Source: Branchiostoma lanceolatum
Lineage: Eukaryota > Chordata > Leptocardii > Amphioxiformes > Branchiostomatidae
Assembly (NCBI RefSeq): GCF_035083965.1
Contig: NC_089739.1
Coordinates: 5,028,198-5,092,197, forward strand
Length of the DNA stretch: 64,000 bases
Direction: 5' to 3'
The notes beneath the pieces were generated by a model. That model searched no databases. It was not told the origin of the DNA and was given only the letters and a program-made list of their open reading frames with translations. Position 1 is the first letter of the stretch. Every line of letters starts with the position of its first letter. Below, one piece after another: positions 37,058 through 57,156 of the stretch. The position numbers and the translations under genes are program-made.

Positions 37058-40000
37058 TCATTGCTTCTTGGCCTCCCTGTTGGAGAGTTTCCACTGCTTG
37101 ACCAGTCTGAGGACGGGGTTGACCACGGAGCTGGGGTTCTTGTAGAGCATGTGTCGATCGGCGCCGTTCACCACGATGTGCTTACACCCCGGGTGGACGG
37201 TCGATATCAGGTGCTGCTGGGATTTCGCCCACGCCTGTGAACGAACGGCGTAAAAACGTTCAAACAGAACAAGGTTAGAATGGGTATCCTTAACTATGTG
37301 GGTGTACAATGTAGTTATTAGTCCTCACTTCCTGCCTGTCTACAACATTAGAGCTGAGCCGGAGTAGACATCCAATTTTCCGGTTATCCTATAACACCAT
37401 TTTTGCCTTACATCCTGGTAGGCTGCCCAACTGCGGACAAACACCAGGACAAACAAGAAGACACGCCACCTGATTACACTACCTCCATTTTCACAGAAGT
37501 ACTGTAATGGGAAGAAATAGGCATGCCTTTCAGTACCAGAGTAATCAGATACACTTCAATCTATAGAATAAGTTGTTTTTTTCAACTTTATATTCTTTAC
37601 TGTAATCTCAGCAGATGCAGAAGGGGAATGATGTTTACATGAAGAAAAAGATCTAGAACACATTTGAAATCAACCCTTAGCCAAGCTGGGTTCAGCCATT
37701 ATGGCAGGTGACCATGATTCTGCACAAAAGTAAGAGATGCGATGGCTTTTAGGTGGAATTGGTGTTTTTGAGACTTACCCTGTTCAGCTCAGGTGGTAAC
37801 TGTTCATCGTAATAGTTACCGTTGATGACAGTTACTGAGATGTTTTGGGGAAACGACTTCATCGTCCATAAAGTACTGAAACAGACAAGTGAAGACTGGT
37901 AATGACTTAACAGAAAACAATGTTTGCACAGTTTGCTATCTAAGACTTAAGGCCGCACCAATCTATTTTCATGGTTAACGGAATAAAAAAAAACGCTAGA
38001 TTGGAAAAACAACATGAAAACAGAATCTAAGAGGATTGTTTTTAATTTGGTGCACACAGTTTCAGGGTGTGAATGAACAGGGTCAGGTGCAAGTTGTCAC
38101 CCCAGCCTTCTGTTTTCATGATTTTTTTTGTGGCTAAAATCAAACATCAAAATCCGTTAACCAAGATATTAAATTGGTGTGGCCTAATTCTAAAGAAATG
38201 AATCACATTCTGTTGAAAACATCACTGTGTCTTGGTGGTGATGATTATATTTTGAAATGTAATAATTATAAACTCACCTTATTTGAGAGAAGCTGTTGTT
38301 GATGAAGTAATGTTCGTCCACTGCAGCACTGAGGTGTCGGGGCTGGCATAGCAGATATTTCTGTCATAAACAACAAGTGATAAGTTATTATGATTTGTAT
38401 CATTGGTTTATTCGTTTTACATAATTATAGTACAATAAAATCGTACAATGCCATCACTTTGCATCCATTACAGACCCCAGAATTGTGTGAACAATGGCAT
38501 TATAAAACAATGACTGTCACAGTACAAACATAACTTCACTACAATAAAATTCTTATAAAATCTTGGTAGGCCAACTAGACGGGGTTCTTTAAAAGGTGGA
38601 CAAGGTATCTTTATGGTAATTTGCAAGGCTAAAGATATATTGCACCCTTACTCTGTTGAAAAAACATGCTTGAAGTTCAAATATATGTTTGGTAAATGCT
38701 AGAGGACTCTTTCATTGACCCCATCACCTAGAATCTCTTGCAGCTGTCACCATAAGGTTGAGAACTTATTCTGTCAACTCTGAGCTTCACTTCCTGTCAC
38801 TCTGGTAACTCCTGTCATCTGCAGCGAACGTAAATAGCTTATGGAAAATACATAACATGGAAATAAAGATTAAAAGAAAGATGAAGTTTTAGACACAGAC
38901 CTGTCTGATTTTCACACTGCTAGATGTAAACTCCCCTGTGATTGGCTGGTCAACCATGCCCACAATGAGAGCAAACCTTGTGAAGCCAATCGCAGCAGAG
39001 AACTGAAGAGCTTGTAGGGACATCAGCAATTGGTTGTACCTAAAAAGACCAAAAAAATATTAAGTCTGAAGTGAACTGTTTTCAAAATTCTGATACTAGA
39101 ATACTAGCAACATATGAATGTATTTTCAAATGCAACTGACACTGCATCCAAATGTTTAACCAGCAGAATCCAATATGTTGCTTGTCCAAGAGCCAAATGT
39201 ACTGTTGGTAAAAAGAAGGACCCAAATCTAGATCTATAGGGACGTCCCTGGAGCTTTCAGAAGTAAAATGGGGTTTCTGTGTTCGAGGAGGTGCCTCTAG
39301 CATGTTAAAGGGGAAGGGCAAGCAACCCCTCCCTGTAAAAATATACCCTGCTACTGAAACAATAATCTAGATCTTAATATCTCACCAGTACTGTACCCAC
39401 ACCCCTCCATCCACAATGAAGATGTTCTCCACTAGTGGCTCTATCTGCACAAGGCCTAGGATGTCTCTGTGGTGAAATGATATAAAAATATTAATACAAA
39501 CTGTGTCAATGTCATAACGGGTAATATGTCAAATTTCTATAATGATTACTAATTCAACAGTTTGACATAATGTTAAAGATTTACCCAATGGATTGTTACA
39601 CAAATCTTTAGGATAAATTTCAGTTAAATTCAATTTTGCAGTGTTGAATGTTGTATGTCTACACAATGACTTTCTTGTCGAGAGAAAATTTAAAGGATAG
39701 TAAAACCATGCAGAAAACAGCATGTTTTCCTTTAATTTTGGGGAAATATATGTTGACCTTTAGCACACTGAAGTAGCCATTTGGCACCCAATTCTCTATT
39801 GGTTACAGAGTTATGCAGCAGGGAGAAGGTTAAGATTTGTTACTTACGCTTCGTACAGCTGCGCGTAGAACCTTGCGACAAGAGCGCCGATCTCTGCACC
39901 AACCAAAATCAGCGGTTTTCTGATCTCCTTCTTCTGCTGTAGGACTTGGTGCAGGTTTTCCGCCATCCTGTTCATGATAATAACTTTATTGCACAACAAT

Positions 40001-43000
40001 CGTACAAGGTACAAAGTATGGCATCTCTAGTACATAACTACAGTTCCATAAAGCTAATCTACCTAAATACAATAGTGTGTAGTATGAGATGAGAATGGGC
40101 TTTTACAATCATTCATGTAACATGTCAGGGTAGTCAATTAATAAAAAACTCTTTGTACACTAGGGAGTGTTTTAATCACACCACCAACGTATCGGTAACC
40201 GTCTGTCACTTTCCTCAGGGTAATTCTGACTGGTTCATATTGCACTATAGGTGTTGCTGCTTATATGAGACCACATCTATATTTGACAGCCATGCAGCCA
40301 CTCTCTCATTGGTCAAACCACTAATTGCCATTCTCTCATTGGTTGAACAGTTACTGCTACATGTGAAATTGTGATGGACAGTCCGGATCAGTCTATTTGT
40401 CAAATGTAAACAGGGCACCATATACATAACACTTAAAATGTATCTGCAAGAATACAAGCCTACTCAACAAAAATGTTGGTTTCAAACAGTAGCTTTACTG
40501 AGAAAAACATAACATAGCATTTCTGAACCAAATTTTAAAGCTGCATTTTTAGTTAGATATCATAATTTCTACAAACAATGCAGATGATAATCTTACATTT
40601 CAATTGTGTATGGTTGGGACCTGCTTTCCACACCCTGAAAAAAATCTTTCATTATCAAAATGTTTTTAAAAATTCTGATCATGATGAAATGTTGGTTAAA
40701 TCCTTGGTGGCGAAAGATTATCACATGGTTATCATAATTTTACAAAATATCAAACTAAATTCCTTAATTCATCACAGTTTTTAACATATTTCTTGAATGT
40801 TGGTCATGTCCTTAGTACTGAAGAATTATCACATGGTTATCAGCAATCTTCAACATATCAAACTACATTGTACATGTATATATTGTTATTCTTCATAACA
40901 TTTGTTAACAGTTCCAATGCTTGTTTATCACAATTCTACAAATTATGAAACTATATACCTTTAGTTATCAGATTAAACACTGTTAAATAGTCTGATAACT
41001 TGAATATTTGTTATGTCCTTGGTGCTGAAGTATTATCACATGGTTATCACAATTCTACAAATTACAAGCTATATGCCTAAAGTCATCAAAGTTTTTAACA
41101 GACTGGACAGTTGTTAACAGTTCCAATGCTTGGATACTGGTTATATCTGTGGTCAGCTTATGTACTATATCATAGTCATAAGTCACTATTCATCTGTTTT
41201 CCAAACATTTCTTGCTTTAAATCTTTATGCATGCAACATACCTGTGGTGGAACATCACTATATCCTAGCCCTGCCCTGTCATACACACATACCTGCAGAA
41301 ATTATAATAAAGTTATCAATGTCAAATATCACCACAATAGTTCTTTAAAATAGATCTGTATAAGGTTCCATACACCTGTTTAAGGTTCCAACAATAAACA
41401 AAACACATCTGAACATACATGTATCTTAATCAAGCATGGTCTAGACAAGAACTGTTGACAAGACAAGGCCCCAATGGGTTCTTTGGATTAACAATTGCCT
41501 GGTAGCTTTGCATGAAGTCAATCTACATGCTCTCTTAGTGTCTGGTATGAGGAAAAAAAAAACAGTGACAGTGTGTGTGTGGGGGTGGGGCACATGTACA
41601 TGTAGATGTAATTGCCAAGGAAACAGGGCGTCCTCTCGGTGTCCCCTGCAAAAGGGGTCATCTAATTTCTTTGTTTTCTTAAACTATAAGTAAGGCATCC
41701 AGAAGACGCCCTCCTAGCTTATAGCCTGGACACCAAAGAAAAAAAGATCCACATACCCTGGTACTTTTGGCCAGTTCTAGCTGTATGGATTCCCATACGT
41801 CAGACGTCATTCCAGTTCCTGCATCCAAAAGCACTGAAAAGAAATTGGAGGAATCATTTAGGGTTAGGTGTGACAGGTTGTCCAGCATAAAGTACTAGTA
41901 ATATAACCACTGCTGCTGCCGCTCTGCATGCCTGCAAAGCTTGTGTGTTACACTGAAGGGAGGTTGCCCCAGTTATACTGATACAGAATGCAGAAAGTCT
42001 GTAGACCTCTACAACACAACTATTCACTACTGCACTACAGAACCCCAAACTCAAAACACAGTAAAAATGTACTTTCCCTTTCTACAACAAAATCAAGTCC
42101 CAGCGAAAATAGATGAATTCACAGACTAATCTTCCCTTTACCAGTTCTTTGACAATCAATCAAAAGATCACTTCCTGATTGGTTGTCCCAGCAAAAAGAA
42201 TAACACCTCCAAAGAGGAGAACAGAGGTACAGAGGAAGATGAGGTCGGAAGGCACCACTCCTGAGAAGTTGCCAAAAAACATTGACTGATCAAAGTTACC
42301 TGTTGGGGCACCTTTTCCTTTACAGTTGATGAACATCTTCTGTCCCTCCCCAACGTCAACAAAGTCTCCTGCAGAAATATAAGAGAGAAAACATTCTGTC
42401 GATGAGCTAAACTGCGTACCAACACAACAAGCAATGATTGCAAAGTTTTGCGTAATTTTCGTTGTCCGTACAGTAGCCTTCTTCAGGTTCAAAGAACCAG
42501 TCAGGTGTGGCTCTCCTCAAACAGGGGACATCTAATTTGAAATGATCTAGTGGTTAGGGTTGCTCACTTAGAATCTAAAGTTTTTGGGTTTGAATCCCTG
42601 GCCCATTGTGCCATTGGGAAGACACTTAAAAACCAATTTCCTCAATCCACTCAGGTGAAAATGAGTATGTAGTTTCAGTCAGGGTCATCCTCTCCAGTGG
42701 GACTTAAGGTTGGAGGTCCTGTGTTTGAGGAGAGCCAAAATTGGAAGAACCCACCGAGTAGGGGTCCTTCCCGGTGAGAGTGGATCAAACCTTACAGTCT
42801 AGTCTGTGAAGCAGATTATCCTACTAGTACTGGTGTGTTACGCCTAGAGGCTGTTTACCGGTTCTGCAAACAAACAAATAAACAAACCCTCTGGTTGCAT
42901 GATCTCCTGTTCCCTGAGTAGAGCGGTGTAGTTGAGAAACGGTGGCAGGAACAAGGCAAACAGGATGTACTTGGTGATGTTCATACACCGCGACAGCCAA

Positions 43001-44005
43001 CCACGCGGCTTGGTGCGTCTCCGTGGGTCAAAGGTCTGCAATATGGCGGAAAAAATAAAGTTACAACACTAGTGGCTCCATGTTGGCATTTAACGGTTAG
43101 TGTGTTTGGCCCAGAACCCAGAGGTCCTGGGTTTAAATCACCTGACATGCCACCGATGTTACTAGTACATGACTCTCCTCACTCCACCCAGTTGTAAAAA
43201 TGGGTACCAGATTTTGGTTGGGGAGGTAATATGTAGTAGAAGGTGAGGGTTGGGCTCCACCTTCCAATAATTCCTTAGATACAGTACTTAAGAGGATAAG
43301 AACCCACTGCCCCTACGGCCTCAAAAAGGCTATGGGACTACCTTTACCTTTACCTTTTACAACAATAGAATGAATGTCTACAATTGTGGAGGTCCTATCT
43401 TTTGTGTTCTAGGTGTTTATAAGTTGGAATTTTTGTTTCATGAATAACTTTTGGGAAATTACACACTGGTATCTGGTCTATACAAAAACATAAAGGAGGG
43501 GGGTAAGTAGATTGCATCTTTTTTTATCAATCTAAATTCCCTCTCCTCTTTCTGTTGTGCCCCCTCCCCACTTCCTCTGGATACGACCTATCCAACACAC
43601 TTTCATCTTACAATACAAACTCATCGATTCTTATAAATTAAGAAAAATATTCATCGAATCAAATAAAAATATAATGTCCTTGATCGAATTTATAATCTCA
43701 AACAATCATATATTTGCTACAGTACATGGATACTAATTTGAACTTACACTCGCCTCTAGCGGCGTACATTCCTAAACCAATAAATCGTTCAATATCCAAC
43801 TGATCTATTATTTTTGTTACATTTAGTTTGGGCCATACAAACGTTATACGCAAGGACATGCATTTAAACATGTTGTAACGTTATACAAAAACACAACATC
43901 GTTGTTACAAACCTCCAATGGGCCTTTCGGAACATTATTTTCCCTTTCAGCAGTCGGCTTGGGAGTCTGGGGATTCTGTCCTCTTCTTTTCCTTGCGCTA
44001 GACAT
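37058..44005 (-). CDS. Membrane-anchored alpha/beta-hydrolase-fold protein lacking the serine nucleophile
   Basis: Exons, in order: 44005-43913, 43035-42888, 42368-42300, 41833-41757, 41292-41242, 40634-40597, 39967-39848, 39466-39386, 39039-38901, 38360-38278, 37875-37779 and 37234-37058; all phases join, giving 390 aa. A basic N-terminus (MSSARKRRGQ) precedes one membrane segment around residues 51-66 (ITKYILFALFLPPFLNY). The fold is recognised from LLDAGTGMTSDVWES, VCVYDRAGLGYSD and LILVGAEIGALVARFYAQ. The nucleophile elbow, normally G-x-S-x-G, reads G182-A-E184-I-G186, so the catalytic Ser is Glu. A candidate acid (YYDE) and His (GADRHML) remain. It may be a pseudoenzyme or use different chemistry; no specific orthologue name is claimed. 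The 38-nt exon at 40634-40597 is supported only by phase and splice signals. Confidence 0.92.
40680..41135. repeat. Complex tandem repeat in hydrolase intron
   Basis: Blocks such as TTATCACATGGTTATCA, CAATTCTACAAATTA and TTGTTAACAGTTCCAATGCTT recur three to four times in the intron between exons 41292-41242 and 40634-40597. Confidence 0.7.
42535..42830. mobile_element. tRNA-derived SINE plus inverted repeat fragment
   Basis: On the plus strand, TCTAGTGGTTAGGG (A-box-like) and GGGTTTGAATCCCT (B-box) form a tRNA-like head at 42540-42600. The following 42690-42810 matches, in inverted form, the repeat block at 36130-36300. Confidence 0.65.
43085..43372 (+). mobile_element. tRNA-derived SINE with CTTTAC tail
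   Basis: A tRNA-like head (AACGGTTAGTGTGTTTGGC, then CCTGGGTTTAAATC) is followed by a body and the tail ACTACCTTTACCTTTACC. Its body and tail match 13424-13700. It lies in intron 1 of the hydrolase-fold gene. Confidence 0.72.
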
Positions 44006-47000
44006 TATAAAAACACGGAAAGAGACGTTTTTCACGTGATTTCTATGATTTTCTGTTTTGCAAAGGACGTATGACCGCCATGTGTTATACGGTGACCTTT
44101 GACCGACAGAATAGTCCACTCCGGAAAATAGGGAGAGGAAATGTAGATCGATTTATGTACTGTGAGTGTAACTTGATACTTCATATGGGCTGTCTTTATA
44201 AGCCACCAAAATCGCCCGGTAAGGCCTGCTAGAGAGAAATACACTGAAATGAAAAGCCTTGAAGGTTTACATCAAAATATAAGTTTCTGCAACTTTCCAA
44301 TGAGACCATATTTTTTGGTCATAAAAATTATGAAAATTAAAAATGATGACTCTTAAAATGATGAATAACTGGAGATAAACGTATATTCGAAGACTTTCGC
44401 ACAAGTACCAGACATACGCATACCTTCTTTCCAACCGTCACTCAGTGAAGGACAATATATTGGATGTCCTTGTTTTGATACTCTTACTGAGGTACTCAGA
44501 ATTTTTTCTTCCATTCACTGTTCAGAAGTACCGGACGTACCATCCTTTCAACCGTAACTTTCAGTGGACCAATGAGGTATGAAATGACAAATTTGAATTA
44601 CTTTCAAAAGTAGGAACCATGAAATTACTCCCAAGGTAGGCAAGAATCTTACCTCGGAGACTTGCCTTAATGAGGGAAACATAATCAGCTACTTAATTAT
44701 AATCACTATTTGATTGAGGCACAAAATTAAAGTTTAAACCGCTGGGAATTAGAGCTACAGAGAATCTTGGAAGTTTTAATCATCATTTTGGTGTTTTCTT
44801 TTTCGAATTAACCGAATACTGTCGACACGAATTACACCAATTATTTATTCATAGAATGCATATTAAGCAAATCTCGTATATTTGAAACGTTACTATAATA
44901 GATATATTCTTGTGTGTTTGTATTTGGCAGACAAAACGAGTGCCATCATGTGCAAGCCTTTTCTTTAATTTATCCGATGATGTTTCAATCATGATAAAAC
45001 CTCGTTGATGTATCTATCTGTCTATCTATAATTTATACTATTCATCTCGTATCTATCTATCTTGTATCTATCTTTCTAGTAGTACCCATCTCTGATAGTA
45101 AATAAAAACTACTACGCTTATGTCCTTTTTTAGTCTCCGGTAACAAACTATTGAAAGCTTAATTTTATCTTATTTTATTTCATTTTTGTGGAAAATTACT
45201 GTCGTACTTTTGACAATTTCGAGGTAAACAGTGCCCATTCTGTTTAATGTTTTAAAAGTGTAATGCAGGGTCATAAAGTACATATTTGATAACCTAACCG
45301 TATGATTATCAAATCATTCCCTTCTGACTGCGCTGTTGATTGATGATATAGAACCGACTAAGGCCACTCTGACTGGATTATATCGGGATGACATCCGCTC
45401 GCACTAACTTTTGTCCGTTTAAAAAAAAAAAAAAAGTGCGACCAAGCTGTAAATCATACAAAGAAACTGCAAAATGAGCAGATATATACCGTAAATTGAA
45501 AAAAAAACAATATCAGAAAATGAATACTAATGAGCGAGGTCTTCCAAAGTGAAAGGAATATATATAGAAGGAAAGAAAATAAAGAATTTATTTTACCATA
45601 AATATGTATATACATTGTTGTGTGTATAGTTTTTATGAAGGTACAGCTGTTTTATATGGGCATTAATAATAGATCAAGAAAGTCATTCATTCACGTTCTA
45701 TTTGTTCCGTTATTTCTTCAACCTTCCTGCCCACTTAGATTTCATAATGAAGGTAACCTTTTTTTTACCACTCGCATCAGTTTTGGAGTGCCCAAAAGAT
45801 GTCAATCATTTAATCAAATCGATATGGCTTAATTATGTGCAAAGATTGTATGTCAGTTATTAGATATTGAGGCCTTGATAGCAATAATTCCCCTTTAACA
45901 TCCTAAGTCATCATTATCTATTTCCCATGAACTTAGCAAGGAAGAACAAAACATTGTAACATTTTATCATTTTATTTTTGTATTCCATGTACACATTCCA
46001 TGTATAAACATCGACACTTGAAAAGTACGTTTCCTTTACATTCATTGATTGTCACATTTAGCAAACAAAACTAAGTCCTCTCGCTGAGAACTATGATATA
46101 AAAATCAACATGAACGTGATATTGTTGCAGCTGTATCTTGTGATATGACATTGTAGTTATGTCAATCACTTAAGCCAACAGTGAAACAATGTAATCTGTA
46201 ATATAGTTATTAGTCAAACCAATGAAACGCATACGAAACAAAAACAGAATTGAATGAAATTATAAATGAAAGATCCAAAAGATTCTGTCACAACACTGTA
46301 TACACGATCCAATATATCACATTACGTACATGATTTACACTTTACAATATGATTGTCATTCGGCAAAAGGGGAATCCAACTTTGACTCGTCTTGATAATT
46401 CAACACCTTATTCACAGCTTTAAGTCTCTAGGCGATGGTGGTGACATTTGTTTATCTTAAAGTTTACAAACTTAAAACTTTTTGTAACACATCTAGCTTC
46501 TTCATAACCGTTTTCCAACCACCTCTCTACAAAAACTGACGACAGTCGTAAACGAGCAGTTCTTGAGAGCATAGATCACCATTTCTCTCATAGTCTAATC
46601 AAGTGTAACACTTCAGACCAGCGACTGTGGGTCCAACAGTTTGTGAAATACTCAAATAACACAGGATTATATCAATCTTCCTATATTGTGTTCTATGTAC
46701 AAACGACCATTTCTCTCGTATTGTCATATTTTCCACCAAAACACTGAATACCTTACAGACAATATCATAAACATTATTCATATGAATTTCACATTTTGTA
46801 TAAATAGTGCTAAAAAAACAACGATATTACACCGAATCATTACATCGCGTCAACGTCCAAGTACATAGTAAATGACGATGTAAGCGGTTCCATATATGGT
46901 GATAGTTTGCAGTTATAGCGTAACCAATCAGAGCACAGATCTTGTTAATGAAGCGCACTGGTTGGTCCAAATATATCTTTAAGATTTCTCTAAATGGGCA

Positions 47001-47940
47001 CGAGACGTTCTACCATAGTCCCTCACTATCAATTGAAATGTGAAATTTCTTTGAGTAAAATCATATGAATCCAATGAAGTTTTACAATATCTCATGAATA
47101 GACAACTTTCTAACCGTTCGTCAAAGTCGTATTACAGCCAAACATTATTTTGAGGCCAAAAAAAAAATGATTAAAGTAGCACCGTTCTTATTAACAGTGT
47201 GCGTTAACCAGTTTTTTTGCCTAGTTCCCATTTTATAATATGTTACTAATATCAGAACATCTTTTTTGAAACAGAATAACATACAATGAAATCCTGATTT
47301 GAAATCAATTATGGCCACTTATTCCAGAAATTTTCAGTGCTGTACTTGAAAGATTTTCAGTGCAAACGTTATTTTTCAGTGATATAATGGTTAGATGTTT
47401 TTAGGGCGCAGTCATATTCGACGTAGACTGTCTTACAATTTTGATGTCTTAAACTTTTCAAGCAACTTTTTACAAAACCAACTGCCGACAAGCATGTAAG
47501 ACAGCCTTTTCGTGACAAACAGCTAAATTGTGTACTACACTTACACGACTAGCCCAAGAGTTACCTCTTGAGTTGGTGATCGTACGAGGATCGTACGAGG
47601 AACATACGGCGATCGCACGACGATCTCACGACGAATGTGACCATGCCCGAATATCAGGTAAGTATCAATGGCAACAGAGGTAACTATGTAGATTCTTATG
47701 TTATGATAACAAAATTCCCAAATATTCTTTGACGTTTTGGTTGCCTAAGATTTATTTTATGGCCGTGAGAAATTACAAAACATTCCCTGAGATGTTTTTG
47801 GCGTTTTGATAATGGCACAAAATGGTACTACGTTCAGTCTTCAAACGATTCAAGAGATAAAAGTTACTCTTGCCTGTTTTCCACGATCGTGTTCCACTTT
47901 TAACACATCCCGGAAGATCACTTTCTCTAATTGCGCATTT
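44006..47940. other. Intergenic region, no gene seen
   Basis: AT-rich sequence with short open frames lacking family similarity. TATC-type simple repeats lie at about 45010-45085. A degenerate cluster of CGTACGAGG/CGCACGACG motifs lies at 47578-47640. The part nearest 48735 may be the 3' UTR of prdm14. Confidence 0.6.
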
Positions 47941-47951
47941 AGTAAATCATC

Positions 47952-48090
47952 ATTCACGTAATTTTGTGTTAACAATCATAATATACTTGTCACAAAATGT
48001 TCACGTGGTTCTGTGTTAGAGATCACGAAAGGTTCACGTGATTTTGTGTTAGCGATCACGAATGACTCACGTGATTTTGTGCTAGCGAGT
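47952..48090. repeat. CACGTG-containing minisatellite
   Basis: Four imperfect units of the form TTCACGTGATTTTGTGTTAG plus CGATCACGAA run in tandem, three of them carrying the palindromic E-box CACGTG. It lies about 650 bp beyond the prdm14 stop codon. Confidence 0.78.
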
Positions 48091-48734
48091 ACAAAACACA
48101 ATGTTTCATTGAAACTTTCTTCGATGGTTAAAAAAATTCAGTCCTGCTAAATACGCATCGTCAAGTGGACAACCGAGAATTCGTCGGCATCCATAGTCGA
48201 AACAGACATAACAACTGGTAAAAAATCACTTTGAATATTCACACGTATTTCATTGTATATATTTGTACATACATGTTGTACTAACATGTCAACTGTAGGC
48301 AAATAGCTTTACTACGCCAAAAGAACCAAAATTAGCTTGCGGCATAATGCCAAACTAAGAAAGGGTTAATAAAGACTATGCCACTACTTGTGGCAATTAA
48401 ATCCTACCCACTTTTGATTCTTCGAATTTTCGGCCAAAGCAATTCAAGGTATTTCCCACTGGCTCACATGCCTTGTTTTTTTAATGTTATATTTGTATTC
48501 ATAAGCCCATTCAAGGATACAACTGCACATGAGCAGGTCAAAGGTGAATGCCACTGACTTGTAAACAGTTCTTGTCTCGACAATGCTTTACACATATACA
48601 GATATATTTGGCCACCGTCGGTCAGTTTGTTATGTCTCAGCTGCCTTCACATTTGACCTACGCATGCGCAGTTGGATCCGTGAATGGACTTATTGTCAGT
48701 TACATTCTTAGAAAAAAAGAAAACTCTTCAAGAT

Positions 48735-56158
<7,424 letters not shown>

Positions 56159-56981
56159 TTTTCAACACTGTGCTCTCTTTACCTCTGTGTCAAAAAACGA
56201 GAAAAGAACTTTTCAGAAAATAGTACTGATGAATTTGTTTCTTATATTACCGCCTCATTCCTAGCTAATAGAGATAAAAGATAAACTGTAAACCATGCAA
56301 ATTCGTAGAACGTGGTTAAGGACAGGAATGCTGTCCCAGCAAATTGAAGTCAATTGTGCAAAGACACTAGATATTTGAAATTTCTAACAAATTATTGAGA
56401 CAAATACCTCTATTACTTCATGACTTCTAAATGTACAAAAATACAATTATATAAAGGAACTGCTAGCTATAACAAATTCTTCATATTATACTTAAATATG
56501 TATGTCGTTACGTTATCACACAAAGGCGTAATCCATCAATAAATCTATCACTACAACGAGTCTTTTGCAAATAATCTTTAAACTATGATATTCAATATGA
56601 CGATGACCCGACCTATAGATTATTGAGGTAATACTGGTATACTATTACTTGTGATCTACTTACTACTTATTCATCAATGCAATTCACACTCTTATCCCTC
56701 CTGGCGCCAAGTGGGCATGCCCCCTTGTCATGTCACAAAGGATAACTTAGCGGGTCAGACTAGTGTAACTCACAAATGAATATCTGTATTACCTTTAAAA
56801 GGTTGTAGAAACTCCAGCTAAGCCTTTATAAGCGGACCATCACAATGTGCATAGCTAACTGTATGCTTTTACGGGACTTTATGTATTTGTATCGCTCCAC
56901 ATACCAGTGCTTGTACAATATGAATAGATAAAGTGGTTATCATCTATGAGGCGAAGTTTGAGGCTTTTATGTTGGCTAGCC
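56159..56981. other. Upstream region of prdm14
   Basis: This is the presumed promoter and 5' UTR of prdm14. No TATA box or other clear element was picked out, and no gene is seen. Confidence 0.4.
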
Positions 56982-57156
56982 AAACCCGGTTAATCTCCAA
57001 GCAGATCCAACGGTTGCAAAGACCGTATCCAACTGGCAGAAGGAGTCTTTATTGCAACCGACTTTGACTGACAACTTCCCTGACTGACTGGAGCTTCTCT
57101 GGCTAGCTTGTACGATTTTAGCACCGTGAAGATCTGCTTGGAGATTAAAACCCGGT
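56982..57156. mobile_element. 157-bp MITE with 9-bp target-site duplication
   Basis: The element runs 56991-57147 with ends TAATCTCCAAGCAGATC and GATCTGCTTGGAGATTA. AAACCCGGT flanks it on both sides (56982-56990, 57148-57156). It shares the internal block GCAAAGACCGTATCCAACTG with the element inside the TRIM-RanBP2-like gene. Confidence 0.92.

Noticed and set aside
47578-47640. Cluster of CGTACGAGG and CGCACGACG motifs as a regulatory array
   Set aside because: The units are short and irregular; it cannot be told from low-complexity sequence by eye.
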